DNA of 64,000 bases from Cohnella pontilimi (GTDB lineage Bacteria > Bacillota > Bacilli > Paenibacillales > Paenibacillaceae): contig NZ_SUPK01000008.1 in NCBI RefSeq assembly GCF_005049045.1, positions 186,001 to 250,000 on the forward strand, in the 5' to 3' direction. The translations under genes were made by a program, and so were the position numbers. Below the pieces are notes generated by a model. It saw nothing but the letters and a program-made list of their open reading frames with translations, did no database searches and was not told where the DNA came from. Of the stretch, positions 54,360 to 62,706 are shown in pieces. Within the stretch, counting starts at the first letter, position 1, and every line of letters starts with the position of its first letter.

Positions 54360-56519
54360 ATGAACAATTACCAGGACCAAACGGAAATGTACAAAATTAT
54401 TGCGGATAATACGCTGGATACGATTGTGGTGGTCGAGCCTGACGGGCTCGTCCGCTACGTAACACCTTCCATCTCCTCGCTGGCCGGATACAACCTGACG
54501 GACTATGAAGGCGTCGATGCCTTCAGCATTATTCATCCGGACGACAGGGATCGTGTATGGGTATCGCATACCACGGCTGTACGAAGTAAAATGCCGGTAG
54601 ATGTCCATTATCGCGTGTGCCACGCGGACGGCCATTTGGTTTATGTGGAAACCCGGGTAAACCCGGTTTTGGACGAACAAGGCGAAGTGAAGTATGTGGT
54701 GGCCGTCGTGCGCGACGTGACGGAACGCAAACAGGCGGAGCAGCTGCTGGAGAACATTATGGACAATTTGAACGCCGCGGTCATGTCGACGGACAAAGAT
54801 TTCACGCGTATCACCTTTTGTTCCGACAGTTTGGCGAAGATGTCCGGCATTCCCAAGCAGGAACTGATGGCCCGGCCGATTCTGATGCATCAACATATGC
54901 ACCCGGAAGACGACAGCTTTCTCATGAATGAAGTGAAGCAGCAGCTGGATCAAGGGCTTCGCGTCGTTCATACTTTCCGGCACACCCGTCCCGGACAGGA
55001 AACCCGATGGGTGAAAATGACGATGCACCCTTTGCTTGATCATACCGGTGAGGTGATCCGCTTGGACGCCATTTTGATGGATGTGACGGACAAAAAGCTT
55101 TCCGAGCTGGCTCTGGAAGAGAGCGAGCAGCGATATAAATCGATATTCGACAACAATTTGGACGGCGTGTTCTCCATCGATTTAAACGGATATTTCGTCA
55201 ATGCGAACCTGGCTTTCGAGGAGAGCACGGGCATTCAAATCGACAAACTGCCCGATCGGTGTTTCATCGGGTTGGTGTTCGACGAGGATCACGCTTCGGT
55301 TCAGCAGGCCATGTTTGAAGTGATGCATTTCCGTGAGTCAAGGGATATCGAATGCCGGTTCACCCACTCGGGGAAGGGTGAAAGGATCGTCCACATCACG
55401 TTTGTTCCGATTTTTATGTACGGTGAGCTGAGCGGCATTCACGGCATCGTTCAAGATATTACGGAACGCAAGCTGGAAGAAAGACAATTGATCCAAAGCG
55501 AAGAGAGATATAAGTATTTGCAGCAAAGCTTGAACCGGTTTTCGAATGACCTGGCCAATGTGATGAAGGTATCGGAGCTGGAGCGGCGCTTAATTGCCGA
55601 GGTGAAGGATGTCCTGCAAGTGGAGGATGTGTCCATTCAGGAAGTGCCCAGGGGGCAAGAACACACCTTGACGAACTCGAAGCTTACCTGGGTCAAAATC
55701 GGAGAGAAACAACAGCCGGTGTACCTGCGGATCGCGCTCCGCCACTCCATGCTCAAGATCGAGGAAGAATGGCTGGAAACGGCAGTTCACTACGTCACGA
55801 TCCTTTATGACAACCTTCAACTGATTGAAGACTTGATGCAGCGCCTCGAAGGTTTGGTTTCCCAAAATGAAACGCCGAAATGGATGCTCAGGCTTCTGTT
55901 CAAGCTGTCGGAGAAGGAACGATCATCGCTTTCCAGCGATCTGCACGATTCCGTGCTGCAGGATTTGATCATTTGGTATCGCAAGCTCGAATCGCTGCGT
56001 TCCACCCGTCAGTTCCAAGAAGACACCCGGGAAGAGCTGATGCGTATCGAGGAGGGGATTCTGGATGCCATTCATCAGATCCGGATTACGTGCAACGAGC
56101 TGCGGCCTCCGTTCCTGCTCAAGATGGGACTGATCGAATCGTTAAAAAGCCTTTTATCGTATACGAGAATGTTTGCCAACTATGAAATCGAATTTACGCC
56201 GGACGCATTCGACCATCCGCTGGACGAAGAACAAATCCTTGGCATGTATCGCGTCGTGCAAGAGCTGTTAAACAATGCTTCCAAGCACTCGGAGGCGACG
56301 AAAGTGCGAATGGTACTCGGCAGCAGCGGCGATCGGGTCGAATTTGCTTATTCGGATGACGGCAAAGGGATGGATTTATCCTCCTTTGAAGGGTCATTTC
56401 AGAATATGGGCCTTACCGGGATTGAGAAGAGGGTGTTCAGCCTGGGTGGGCATGTGAAATTCCAGTCTTCGCTGGGCCAAGGCTTTCATGTGAACATCTC
56501 ATTTTCTAAAAACGATTAA
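54360..56519 (+). CDS. Soluble triple-PAS sensor histidine kinase (ComP/NarX-like HisKA_3)
   Basis: 719 residues without membrane helices. Three PAS domains are seen (about 6-125, 128-250, 257-372), each ending in a PAC-type stretch such as VVAVVRDVTERKQAEQ. A region of about 385-505 looks like a degenerate GAF domain. His529 in DLHDSVLQDLIIWYRKL is the phosphorylation site. The ATPase domain has VVQELLNNASKHSEATKV and FAYSDDGKGMD...GLTGIEKRV. It should phosphorylate the adjacent regulator in response to a cytoplasmic redox or ligand cue. ATG 54360 has GGGAGAAGAACGG. Confidence 0.92.
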   Translation: MNNYQDQTEMYKIIADNTLDTIVVVEPDGLVRYVTPSISSLAGYNLTDYEGVDAFSIIHPDDRDRVWVSHTTAVRSKMPVDVHYRVCHADGHLVYVETRVNPVLDEQGEVKYVVAVVRDVTERKQAEQLLENIMDNLNAAVMSTDKDFTRITFCSDSLAKMSGIPKQELMARPILMHQHMHPEDDSFLMNEVKQQLDQGLRVVHTFRHTRPGQETRWVKMTMHPLLDHTGEVIRLDAILMDVTDKKLSELALEESEQRYKSIFDNNLDGVFSIDLNGYFVNANLAFEESTGIQIDKLPDRCFIGLVFDEDHASVQQAMFEVMHFRESRDIECRFTHSGKGERIVHITFVPIFMYGELSGIHGIVQDITERKLEERQLIQSEERYKYLQQSLNRFSNDLANVMKVSELERRLIAEVKDVLQVEDVSIQEVPRGQEHTLTNSKLTWVKIGEKQQPVYLRIALRHSMLKIEEEWLETAVHYVTILYDNLQLIEDLMQRLEGLVSQNETPKWMLRLLFKLSEKERSSLSSDLHDSVLQDLIIWYRKLESLRSTRQFQEDTREELMRIEEGILDAIHQIRITCNELRPPFLLKMGLIESLKSLLSYTRMFANYEIEFTPDAFDHPLDEEQILGMYRVVQELLNNASKHSEATKVRMVLGSSGDRVEFAYSDDGKGMDLSSFEGSFQNMGLTGIEKRVFSLGGHVKFQSSLGQGFHVNISFSKND

Positions 56520-56537
56520 AGAATAAAGGTGAATACT

Positions 56538-57185
56538 ATGGAAATCTTGCTGGTGGACGATCACCGCTCCGTCGTAGAGGGAACGAAAATGTTAATTGAA
56601 TCCGAACCGGACATGAACGTCACCATTGAGACGGACGTGTTCAAGGTTCCGGATCTCGTGCGCGTCCAACATTTTGACGTCATGCTGTTGGATTTGTACA
56701 TGCCGAATATTAACGGGGCGGATTTGGCCCGTAAAGTGCTTCATTATGTGCCGGATGCGGTCATCCTTATTTATTCCGGGTTCGAAATTGCGCCGCATTT
56801 TAATTTGCTGATGGAGTCCGGCATTTCGGGGTTTGTGGCCAAGACGTCGACGCGCGAGCAATTGATCCAGACGATCCGTTTTGCGGCCCGGAAGGAAGCC
56901 GTTATTCCGATGCAGCTTCTGAAGCAGCTGAGGCGCCAGGAGATTGTGGTGACGGGTGCAACGGAGAATGATAGAACGACGATCACCGCGGAAGAAGACA
57001 AGCTGCTCCGGGAATTGGCCAAAGGGAAGAGCAATAAGGAAATCTCGCAAACGCTGATGATCAGCCAACGGTCGCTGGAATACAGCTTGACGGAGCTGTT
57101 CCAGAAGCTCCACGTCGGCTCGCGCGTCGAGGTTATCAAAAAAGCGAAAGCGCTCGGCATCCTTCCGGCGGAAGATTTGTATTAG
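56538..57185 (+). CDS. ComA-like NarL-family response regulator
   Basis: 215 residues. The receiver has VDDH (7-9), phosphoacceptor Asp52 in MLLDLYMP, and the Lys of FVAKTSTREQ. The C-terminal LuxR-type HTH reads LAKGKSNKEISQTLMISQRSLEYSLTELFQKLHVGSRVEVIKKAKALGIL. The stretch RSLEYSLTxxFxKLxVGSR is especially close to Bacillus ComA. ATG 56538 follows AAAGGTGA and is 18 bp after the kinase stop. The kinase lacks the ComP membrane domain, so the input differs from ComX quorum sensing. Confidence 0.9.
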   Translation: MEILLVDDHRSVVEGTKMLIESEPDMNVTIETDVFKVPDLVRVQHFDVMLLDLYMPNINGADLARKVLHYVPDAVILIYSGFEIAPHFNLLMESGISGFVAKTSTREQLIQTIRFAARKEAVIPMQLLKQLRRQEIVVTGATENDRTTITAEEDKLLRELAKGKSNKEISQTLMISQRSLEYSLTELFQKLHVGSRVEVIKKAKALGILPAEDLY

Positions 57186-57268
57186 GGGGACGTTCCCAGG
57201 GCATTTGGTCGACCGTCATGTAGTACACAACGCGCGCTGGGAGCTGGGCTTTGTGCGACAGAGTTTGT

Positions 57269-57457
57269 CTGCAATTATACTTTGCCAAATTACAGAGGGA
57301 GGTTGTGAGGAAGAACACTCTCTAACTCTATTTCGAGAAATTACAGAGCCTGTTTCGTTGCCCCGGGCACGTTTTAGGTGCTGCAGTTTCGCAAAATGAA
57401 GCTACAGCTCTCTCTCAAATTTTGGCGAATCTGCAAGTTGGCAAAATGTAGTTACGG
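57269..57457. repeat. Upstream array: four 27-bp elements in reverse-reverse-forward-forward order
   Basis: Elements at 57269-57295, 57320-57346, 57381-57407 and 57431-57457. The first two read opposite to the last two, and the array is symmetric about 57363. In the forward sense each element begins CTGCA, has GCAAAAT in the core and ends TTACAG with variations. The 24-, 34- and 23-bp sequences between them are unrelated. The rest of 57186-57548 holds no gene. A twin array follows the nuclease gene. Confidence 0.85.
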
Positions 57458-57548
57458 TGCTATAATGGTCCGAATCCGACGCAAAGCATGCGCCGAATCG
57501 CGAATATCGCGATCGGCGCTTTTTTGCGTTCAAGAGGAGAGTGGCGAA

Positions 57549-58226
57549 ATGGTGGTGGACGTGCGCTTTGAGAAGGAGCATCGGGAATGGTTGGAGAAAG
57601 AACTTAAAAGCCTGAAAGGAGAGGCGCGAAGGAGATTCCTGAAGGCACATGGTCACGCGGAAAAGGCCTTTGCGGAGCGAGTGTGGTTTCCGGCCTTCGG
57701 ACATTTTGAATATCTGCACCCGGAATACGAGGTTTGGGACTATTTCGGCGGTCGAAGGTATCTCGATTTTGCCTACATACGAGCCGGTCTCTTCATTGCC
57801 ATCGAAGTCGATCCATTCGGCACCCATTATGAAAAGTTGGACAAAAGGCAGTTCAGTGACCAATGGGTCCGTCAGATGCATCTTTTTAACGACAGCTGGC
57901 AATTTATTCGATTAAGTTACTATGATGTGATGGAGCGTCCCCGCATTTGGCAGCAACTGCTTCAGCAAATGGTCGGCCGCTTGTTTGGCGATAATCAAAC
58001 TTATGAGCTGAATGCGTTCGAAAGAGACATATACCGCAAGGCTCTCATGCTGAACCGTCCCATTAAACTTCCGGATATTCAGCAATTGTTGGATTGCGTG
58101 TATGTCACCGCCAGAAAGCATGTCACGTCGTTGGAAAATAAAGGGTGGCTGGTACCTGAAGGCAAAGGGGAGGAAAGAACGCATTCCTGGACGGTCGACC
58201 CGACCCGCAGATTGCCCCCCTTGTGA
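57549..58226 (+). CDS. Predicted PD-(D/E)XK (DUF559-like) nuclease with C-terminal winged helix
   Basis: 225 residues. The central part, RRYLDFAYIRAGLFIAIEVDPFGTHYEK, followed by WVRQMHLFNDSWQFIRLSYYDVMERP, matches the Vsr/DUF559 type: catalytic Asp in LDFA, Glu in IEVD, a conserved His in GTH, and the RQxxL...W.xxRxS strand. The N-terminus is a charged helix; the C-terminus (about 160-215) looks like a winged helix, KLPDIQQLLDCVYVTARKHVTSLENKGWLV. It probably cuts or nicks DNA, or binds the flanking repeats; this is inference. ATG 57549 follows GAGGAGAGTGGCGAA. Standalone gene. Confidence 0.75.
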   Translation: MVVDVRFEKEHREWLEKELKSLKGEARRRFLKAHGHAEKAFAERVWFPAFGHFEYLHPEYEVWDYFGGRRYLDFAYIRAGLFIAIEVDPFGTHYEKLDKRQFSDQWVRQMHLFNDSWQFIRLSYYDVMERPRIWQQLLQQMVGRLFGDNQTYELNAFERDIYRKALMLNRPIKLPDIQQLLDCVYVTARKHVTSLENKGWLVPEGKGEERTHSWTVDPTRRLPPL

Positions 58227-58289
58227 GCTGTAGAAAGCATTCCTGGACGGTCGACCCGACCCGCAGATTGCCCCCCCTTGTGAGCTGTA
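58181..58289. repeat. 56-bp tandem duplication across the nuclease stop codon
   Basis: 58181-58232 and 58237-58289 are the same sequence, starting GCATTCCTGGACGG and ending GTGAGCTGTA, differing only by six versus seven C in one run. The first copy encodes the last 15 residues and the stop. The second is a non-coding remnant adjoining the downstream array, whose first element overlaps its end. Confidence 0.95.
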
Positions 58290-58474
58290 ATTGCATTTCA
58301 CGAAATTGCAGAGCCGACTCTGCCGGGTGAACGTTCTGCAATTGTATTTTGCAAAACTACAGCGCCATTTTCTCTAGGCGCTCCGCGGAAAATGCTCTGC
58401 AATTTTGCAAAATAAAACTAGAGAAGGCGCCATACGTTAGGTATGGGCTGCAATTTAGCAAAATAAAGTTACAG
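58285..58474. repeat. Downstream array: four 27-bp elements in reverse-reverse-forward-forward order
   Basis: Elements at 58285-58311, 58336-58362, 58397-58423 and 58448-58474, symmetric about 58379.5. Start-to-start spacings are 51, 61 and 51 bp, against 51, 61 and 50 upstream. The central 34-bp loop can form AGCGCC/GGCGCT and ATTTTC/GAAAAT stems. Spacer sequences differ from the upstream array. The remaining stretch to 58669 holds only the promoter region of the ABC genes. Confidence 0.85.
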
Positions 58475-58669
58475 CGAGAATGGCGCGAATATGGGATATT
58501 TCCTGCTCTGTTGAGCAGGATTTTTTATTTTCCACGTTTTGCGTGAGGGGCGCAAATATTTGCGCGGAGGGGTCGTTCGTTTGCGGGTGGCGGGTCATCT
58601 TTTGCGCGTTGGTGCGGGGCGCTCCGTTTTATGATGGTGGCATACCAGAAAAACGGAGGAACAAAACAA

Positions 58670-59362
58670 ATGATCTGTCTCGAGAAAGTATCCAAGTTTT
58701 ACCCTACGGAAGCAGGAAACTATGCGGCATTGAAAGAGAACGATATCCACATTCGGAAGGGTGAATTTATCGCAATCATGGGTCCGAGCGGATCCGGCAA
58801 AAGCACGCTGCTGCAACTGATCGGGGGGCTCGACGAGCCGAGCTTCGGCAGCATCTCCGTTGACGGTATCCAGCTGAACGAATTGAACGAGAAACAAAGA
58901 ACGTTGTTCCGGCGCGAGAAAGTCGGCTTCGTCTTTCAAAACTATCAACTGCTTCCGATGATGACCGTTGCGGAGAATGTCGGCCTTTCCCTAGCCGCCA
59001 ACAAAGCGCCTAAATCCGAAATCAAAGCGATCGTACAGCGTTTGCTGGAGGATGTGAATCTTGAAGGCAAAGCGTCTCAATTTCCGTCGCAATTAAGCGG
59101 CGGCCAGCAGCAGCGCGTGGCGATCGCCAGAGCGCTTGCGATGAAGCCGAGCCTGATTTTGGCGGATGAGCCGACCGGCAATCTCGACCGGAAGAACGGG
59201 GAGGATGTGCTGAAGCTCCTCTCCCGATTAAACAAGGAAGAACAAATCACCATCGTCATGGTGACACATGATCCGCAAGCAGCGAAAGCGGCGGATCGCA
59301 TCATCCGGATTGAGGATGGAGAAGTCGTAGGAGAAGAAACGAACGGAGGGAACCGGCAATGA
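58670..59362 (+). CDS. MacB/LolD-type ABC transporter ATPase
   Basis: 230 residues. Walker A GPSGSGKST (38-46), Q-loop VGFVFQNYQLLPMMTVAENV, signature LSGGQQQRVAIARAL, Walker B LILADEPTGNLD and VMVTHD are all present. The FQNYQLLP and DEPTGNLD motifs define the MacB/FtsE branch that works with FtsX-like permeases. ATG 58670 follows GGAGGAACAAAACAA. The next gene overlaps by 4 bp. Confidence 0.93.
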   Translation: MICLEKVSKFYPTEAGNYAALKENDIHIRKGEFIAIMGPSGSGKSTLLQLIGGLDEPSFGSISVDGIQLNELNEKQRTLFRREKVGFVFQNYQLLPMMTVAENVGLSLAANKAPKSEIKAIVQRLLEDVNLEGKASQFPSQLSGGQQQRVAIARALAMKPSLILADEPTGNLDRKNGEDVLKLLSRLNKEEQITIVMVTHDPQAAKAADRIIRIEDGEVVGEETNGGNRQ

Positions 59363-61842
59363 AACTTTGGCAAATGGCATGGCGCAATTTAATGCGCCGC
59401 AAGCTTCGAACCTGGCTCACCATTTTGTCGATTGTGATCGGAGTTGCCTCTACGTTCGCCGTGATTGCATCCATCGATACCGCAAAAAAGGCGTTTCCGC
59501 TGTACCTGAAAGAGGCCTTCGGCAAAGCAGACTACCAAATTAACGGTACGGATGCGTACTTCCCACAAGAAGTGCAACATGCGGTCGAGAAAGTCGACCA
59601 TGCGATTTCTGTTGCCGTGTTGAAGCAAAACACGAAGCTCCATTATGAGCAAGAGGGAATCACCGCAATCTCCAAGAGAGTAGACTTGACCGGTTACAGC
59701 AGCCTCGATACGAAACTGACCGGCTTCAGAGTCATCGACGGAAACTTAACGTCTGGCGGCGCCGTCATCACGGATCGCACCGCGAAAGCTTGGAAAACCA
59801 AAGTGGGCGATACGATCGCCTTTGACACCGAAAATGGGCTCCGTGAAATTAAAGTAGCCGCTATCGTGAAGTACACGATGGAGCTCATGGGCCCGAGCAG
59901 CTGGATGATGGCAAAGTACCATCCATGGTCGGTGGCGGTTCCGCTGTCCGTCATGCAGGATTGGTTCGGCCTCTCGGGTAAAATCCAGAGCGTCCAGGTG
60001 AAGGCCGATCAGGAATCCGAGCTGCCTTCGGTCGGGCAGCAGCTCGATGAACTGGTCAAAAGGTACGGAAATGTATACACGCAGCCGGTCGTCATCGATT
60101 TCGATTCACTCGACCAGGCGGATCCGTTCTTCCTCGCTCTGTATCTCGCCGGATTTCTCGGAATCGCTTTGAGCGCGTTTATCATTTTCAACACCCTTTA
60201 CGTCAGCATTAAAGAGCGAAAGAAAGAATTTGCCGCGATGAAGACGATCGGATTTACGCCGGAACAGCTGCAGGGGATGGTCTTGTACGAAGTGATCCTG
60301 CTTTCCGTGGTCGGAACGGCCGTCGGGTTGCTGCTCGGATACGGATTCGCCGGATTGCTGAAATCGCTGATCTTCTTAATTTTCAATATACAAGACGAAG
60401 TGGGCACGGTTCTCGCCAAAGGTGCCGCCGTCGCCCTTCTGGCCGGGTTGCTCATTCCAGCCGCCGCCGCCTTGTACCCGATCCGTCAAGCGGGGAAAGT
60501 CAGCGTGATCGAGGTATTGAAGGTCAGCCGTTCCGAGAAGGTTTCGCGCAAAAAATGGCCGGCCGTACTCGGTGCGCTGCTCATCCTATCCGGATTTTTC
60601 ATCAAGCATCTGCTGCTCATCGTGCCTTTACTGATTGGAATCGCTTTGGTATTCCCGTATCTGTTCCGGATGTTCGCCGCCTGGTTGAAGCCGGTTTACA
60701 ACCGGATGTTCGGATTCAGCGGAGCCATGGCTGCACGCAATCTGAACCGCAATCAGGGTCGTACGGCCATGACCTCGGTGGTGCTCTGCTTGGGCATCGC
60801 AATGATTGTCCTGATGGCCTCCTTGAATTCCGCGATCGTCCAGAGCTTTGAAAGAGTCATTTATTCATCCTACGGCGGCAATTTGGATATCCATCTTCAC
60901 CACATCGAAAAAACAGATTTGGAACAGCTGAAGAACATCCCCGGCGTGGCGGATGCGCAAACGTATCCTGTGAATTCCGCCGTCTGGACTTTGAACGGCC
61001 TGAAGCGCAACCTTCCCGTGTTCGGTGTGGGGGCGGAATGGATCGACCGCTTCCCTCTTTTCTCGGTTAGCGGAACCAAGCACAGTACGCTGATTGGGCA
61101 GCTGGCTCCCAATGAAATCATTTTAAGCAAAATCTCATTCGGCGTCTGGGGCGGAAAGATCGGCGACAGCATCGAGCTGGCGACCCTCCACGGCAAGCAG
61201 AACTTCAAAGTGGTCGCGGTAGTCGACACGATGAAAAATGGCGGTTACGGGGCTTTCATGCGCAAGGATTACTTTACCGACGTATTTGGAATCAAGTATG
61301 AAAAGAACGCTTTGGTCATCAAGGATGAGGCCACAACTCCCCTGCAGCTCAGGGAGAGGGTGTTCGACAAGTTCGGGGCCAGAATGATGGAAATGTTCGG
61401 ACCGGAAGACTGGGTATCGATCGTGGGCGCCACCTACACCGGATCGTTCTCCATCGTCAACCTTCTCATCATTTTGTCGATCGTGATTTCGGGCATCGGC
61501 ATTACGAACACTTTACTCATGAACATTATGGAGCGGATTCGCGAACTCGGAATGATGCGCGCGGTCGGCGTTACCCGGCGCCAAGTGATCCGGATGGTCC
61601 GGCTTGAAGGCTTAGGAATGGGAATCGCAGCGACCGTCATCGGATGTCTATTCGGAATCATGCTGATCTATATTACGTCAACCTTTTTGGAGATTAACTC
61701 CTTGACCTACGAGTTTGGGGTTTCTTGGATCATTCTCACGGCGATCGGTTTGTTCGGCTTGTTGATCAGCTGGTTCTCCAGCTTCTCGCCGGCGTCCCGA
61801 GCCGCGAAAACCCGTTTAAGCGAGGCGCTTCGATATGAGTAA
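59359..61842 (+). CDS. FtsX-like ABC permease (duplicated, 827 aa)
   Basis: 827 residues with two halves. Each has an N-terminal helix, a MacB-type external domain and FtsX helices. The first FtsX block is around 255-390 (FIIFNTLYVSIKERKKEFAAMKTIGFTPEQL) and the second around 695-820 (TNTLLMNIMERIRELGMMRAVGVTRRQVIRMV). The second half begins near residue 455 (AARNLNRNQGRTAMTSVVLCLGIAMI). Such mechanotransmission systems export or extract lipids, peptides or antibiotics. The lipoprotein gene overlaps its end by 8 bp. Confidence 0.9.
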   Translation: MKLWQMAWRNLMRRKLRTWLTILSIVIGVASTFAVIASIDTAKKAFPLYLKEAFGKADYQINGTDAYFPQEVQHAVEKVDHAISVAVLKQNTKLHYEQEGITAISKRVDLTGYSSLDTKLTGFRVIDGNLTSGGAVITDRTAKAWKTKVGDTIAFDTENGLREIKVAAIVKYTMELMGPSSWMMAKYHPWSVAVPLSVMQDWFGLSGKIQSVQVKADQESELPSVGQQLDELVKRYGNVYTQPVVIDFDSLDQADPFFLALYLAGFLGIALSAFIIFNTLYVSIKERKKEFAAMKTIGFTPEQLQGMVLYEVILLSVVGTAVGLLLGYGFAGLLKSLIFLIFNIQDEVGTVLAKGAAVALLAGLLIPAAAALYPIRQAGKVSVIEVLKVSRSEKVSRKKWPAVLGALLILSGFFIKHLLLIVPLLIGIALVFPYLFRMFAAWLKPVYNRMFGFSGAMAARNLNRNQGRTAMTSVVLCLGIAMIVLMASLNSAIVQSFERVIYSSYGGNLDIHLHHIEKTDLEQLKNIPGVADAQTYPVNSAVWTLNGLKRNLPVFGVGAEWIDRFPLFSVSGTKHSTLIGQLAPNEIILSKISFGVWGGKIGDSIELATLHGKQNFKVVAVVDTMKNGGYGAFMRKDYFTDVFGIKYEKNALVIKDEATTPLQLRERVFDKFGARMMEMFGPEDWVSIVGATYTGSFSIVNLLIILSIVISGIGITNTLLMNIMERIRELGMMRAVGVTRRQVIRMVRLEGLGMGIAATVIGCLFGIMLIYITSTFLEINSLTYEFGVSWIILTAIGLFGLLISWFSSFSPASRAAKTRLSEALRYE

Positions 61843-62653
61843 ACGACTGTTGTTCATCGTGCTGCCGACTCTTCTGCTGGCCATGATGTTATCCGCGTGC
61901 GGATCCCAAACTTCATGGGAAGACGAAAAAATCGCGGAAGTGAGTAACAGAATTGATGCGGACAACGTGAATACGATTTGGACGATTGCCGATGGGCAAT
62001 CGTCTGGAACCGGCGGAGGAAAGCTCATCCGGCTGGAGATCAAGAAGCAAGACGGCACGGCGATCGACCGGTTCGACATCAATCATGAGAAGCTGCTGCA
62101 TCTCATCGTGATCAGCAAAGACTTGTCCTACTTCAATCACATCCATCCTGAGTACAAAGGGAACGGTGTGTTTGAGATTCAGAATGATTTTCCCGCTGGC
62201 GGTGAATATCGGCTGATCGCTGATTTCAAGCCCGCCGATGGCGATTCCATGACGAAGATGACATGGGCTCAGCTCGACGGTAAAACCGCGCAGCCGGTTC
62301 CGGTTAAACCCGATTCGAAGCTGGAACAAGTCGTACAGGGGAATCGGGTGCAGTTGACGATCGACCGACTGGCGGCGAACCAAGATACGAAACTTCAGTT
62401 TTCGATTGCCGATGAACGAACGAATCGGCCGGTTACAGACTTGCAGCCATACTTAGGCGCGATCGGCCATGTCGTGATCTTGTCCGAGGATGGAGAGCGC
62501 TACTTGCACGTTCATGCGGAGGAAGGGCAAGGATCGGGGCCGGACGCGGTGTTCGAAACGCAGTTTCCGAAGAGCGGGATTTATAAAATTTGGGGACAGT
62601 TCAGGCGGAATAACGAAGTGTTTACGTCGTCGTTCGTCGTCAACGTTTCATAA
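61835..62653 (+). CDS. His-motif lipoprotein linked to the MacB-like exporter
   Basis: 272 residues. The lipobox is MMLSAC (Cys22). Two related beta domains carry HEKLLHLIVISKDLSYFNHIHPEY (about 83-106) and GHVVILSEDGERYLHVHAEEGQG (about 210-232), each with paired histidines that could bind copper or another metal. Similar HIHPE proteins occur beside copper-handling genes, but I cannot name the family. Overlap with the permease gene suggests that it is the external partner of the exporter. Confidence 0.78.
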   Translation: MSKRLLFIVLPTLLLAMMLSACGSQTSWEDEKIAEVSNRIDADNVNTIWTIADGQSSGTGGGKLIRLEIKKQDGTAIDRFDINHEKLLHLIVISKDLSYFNHIHPEYKGNGVFEIQNDFPAGGEYRLIADFKPADGDSMTKMTWAQLDGKTAQPVPVKPDSKLEQVVQGNRVQLTIDRLAANQDTKLQFSIADERTNRPVTDLQPYLGAIGHVVILSEDGERYLHVHAEEGQGSGPDAVFETQFPKSGIYKIWGQFRRNNEVFTSSFVVNVS

Positions 62654-62706
62654 GAAAAGTGACTTTGTCAAAATGGATCACTTAAAAGAAAGCGAGGTGA
62701 CCGTGC

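Noticed and set aside
57269-58474. CRISPR array
   Set aside because: Repeat length and spacer length look CRISPR-like, but the elements differ from each other, half are in opposite orientation, there are only four per array, spacing is not uniform, and no cas gene is near.
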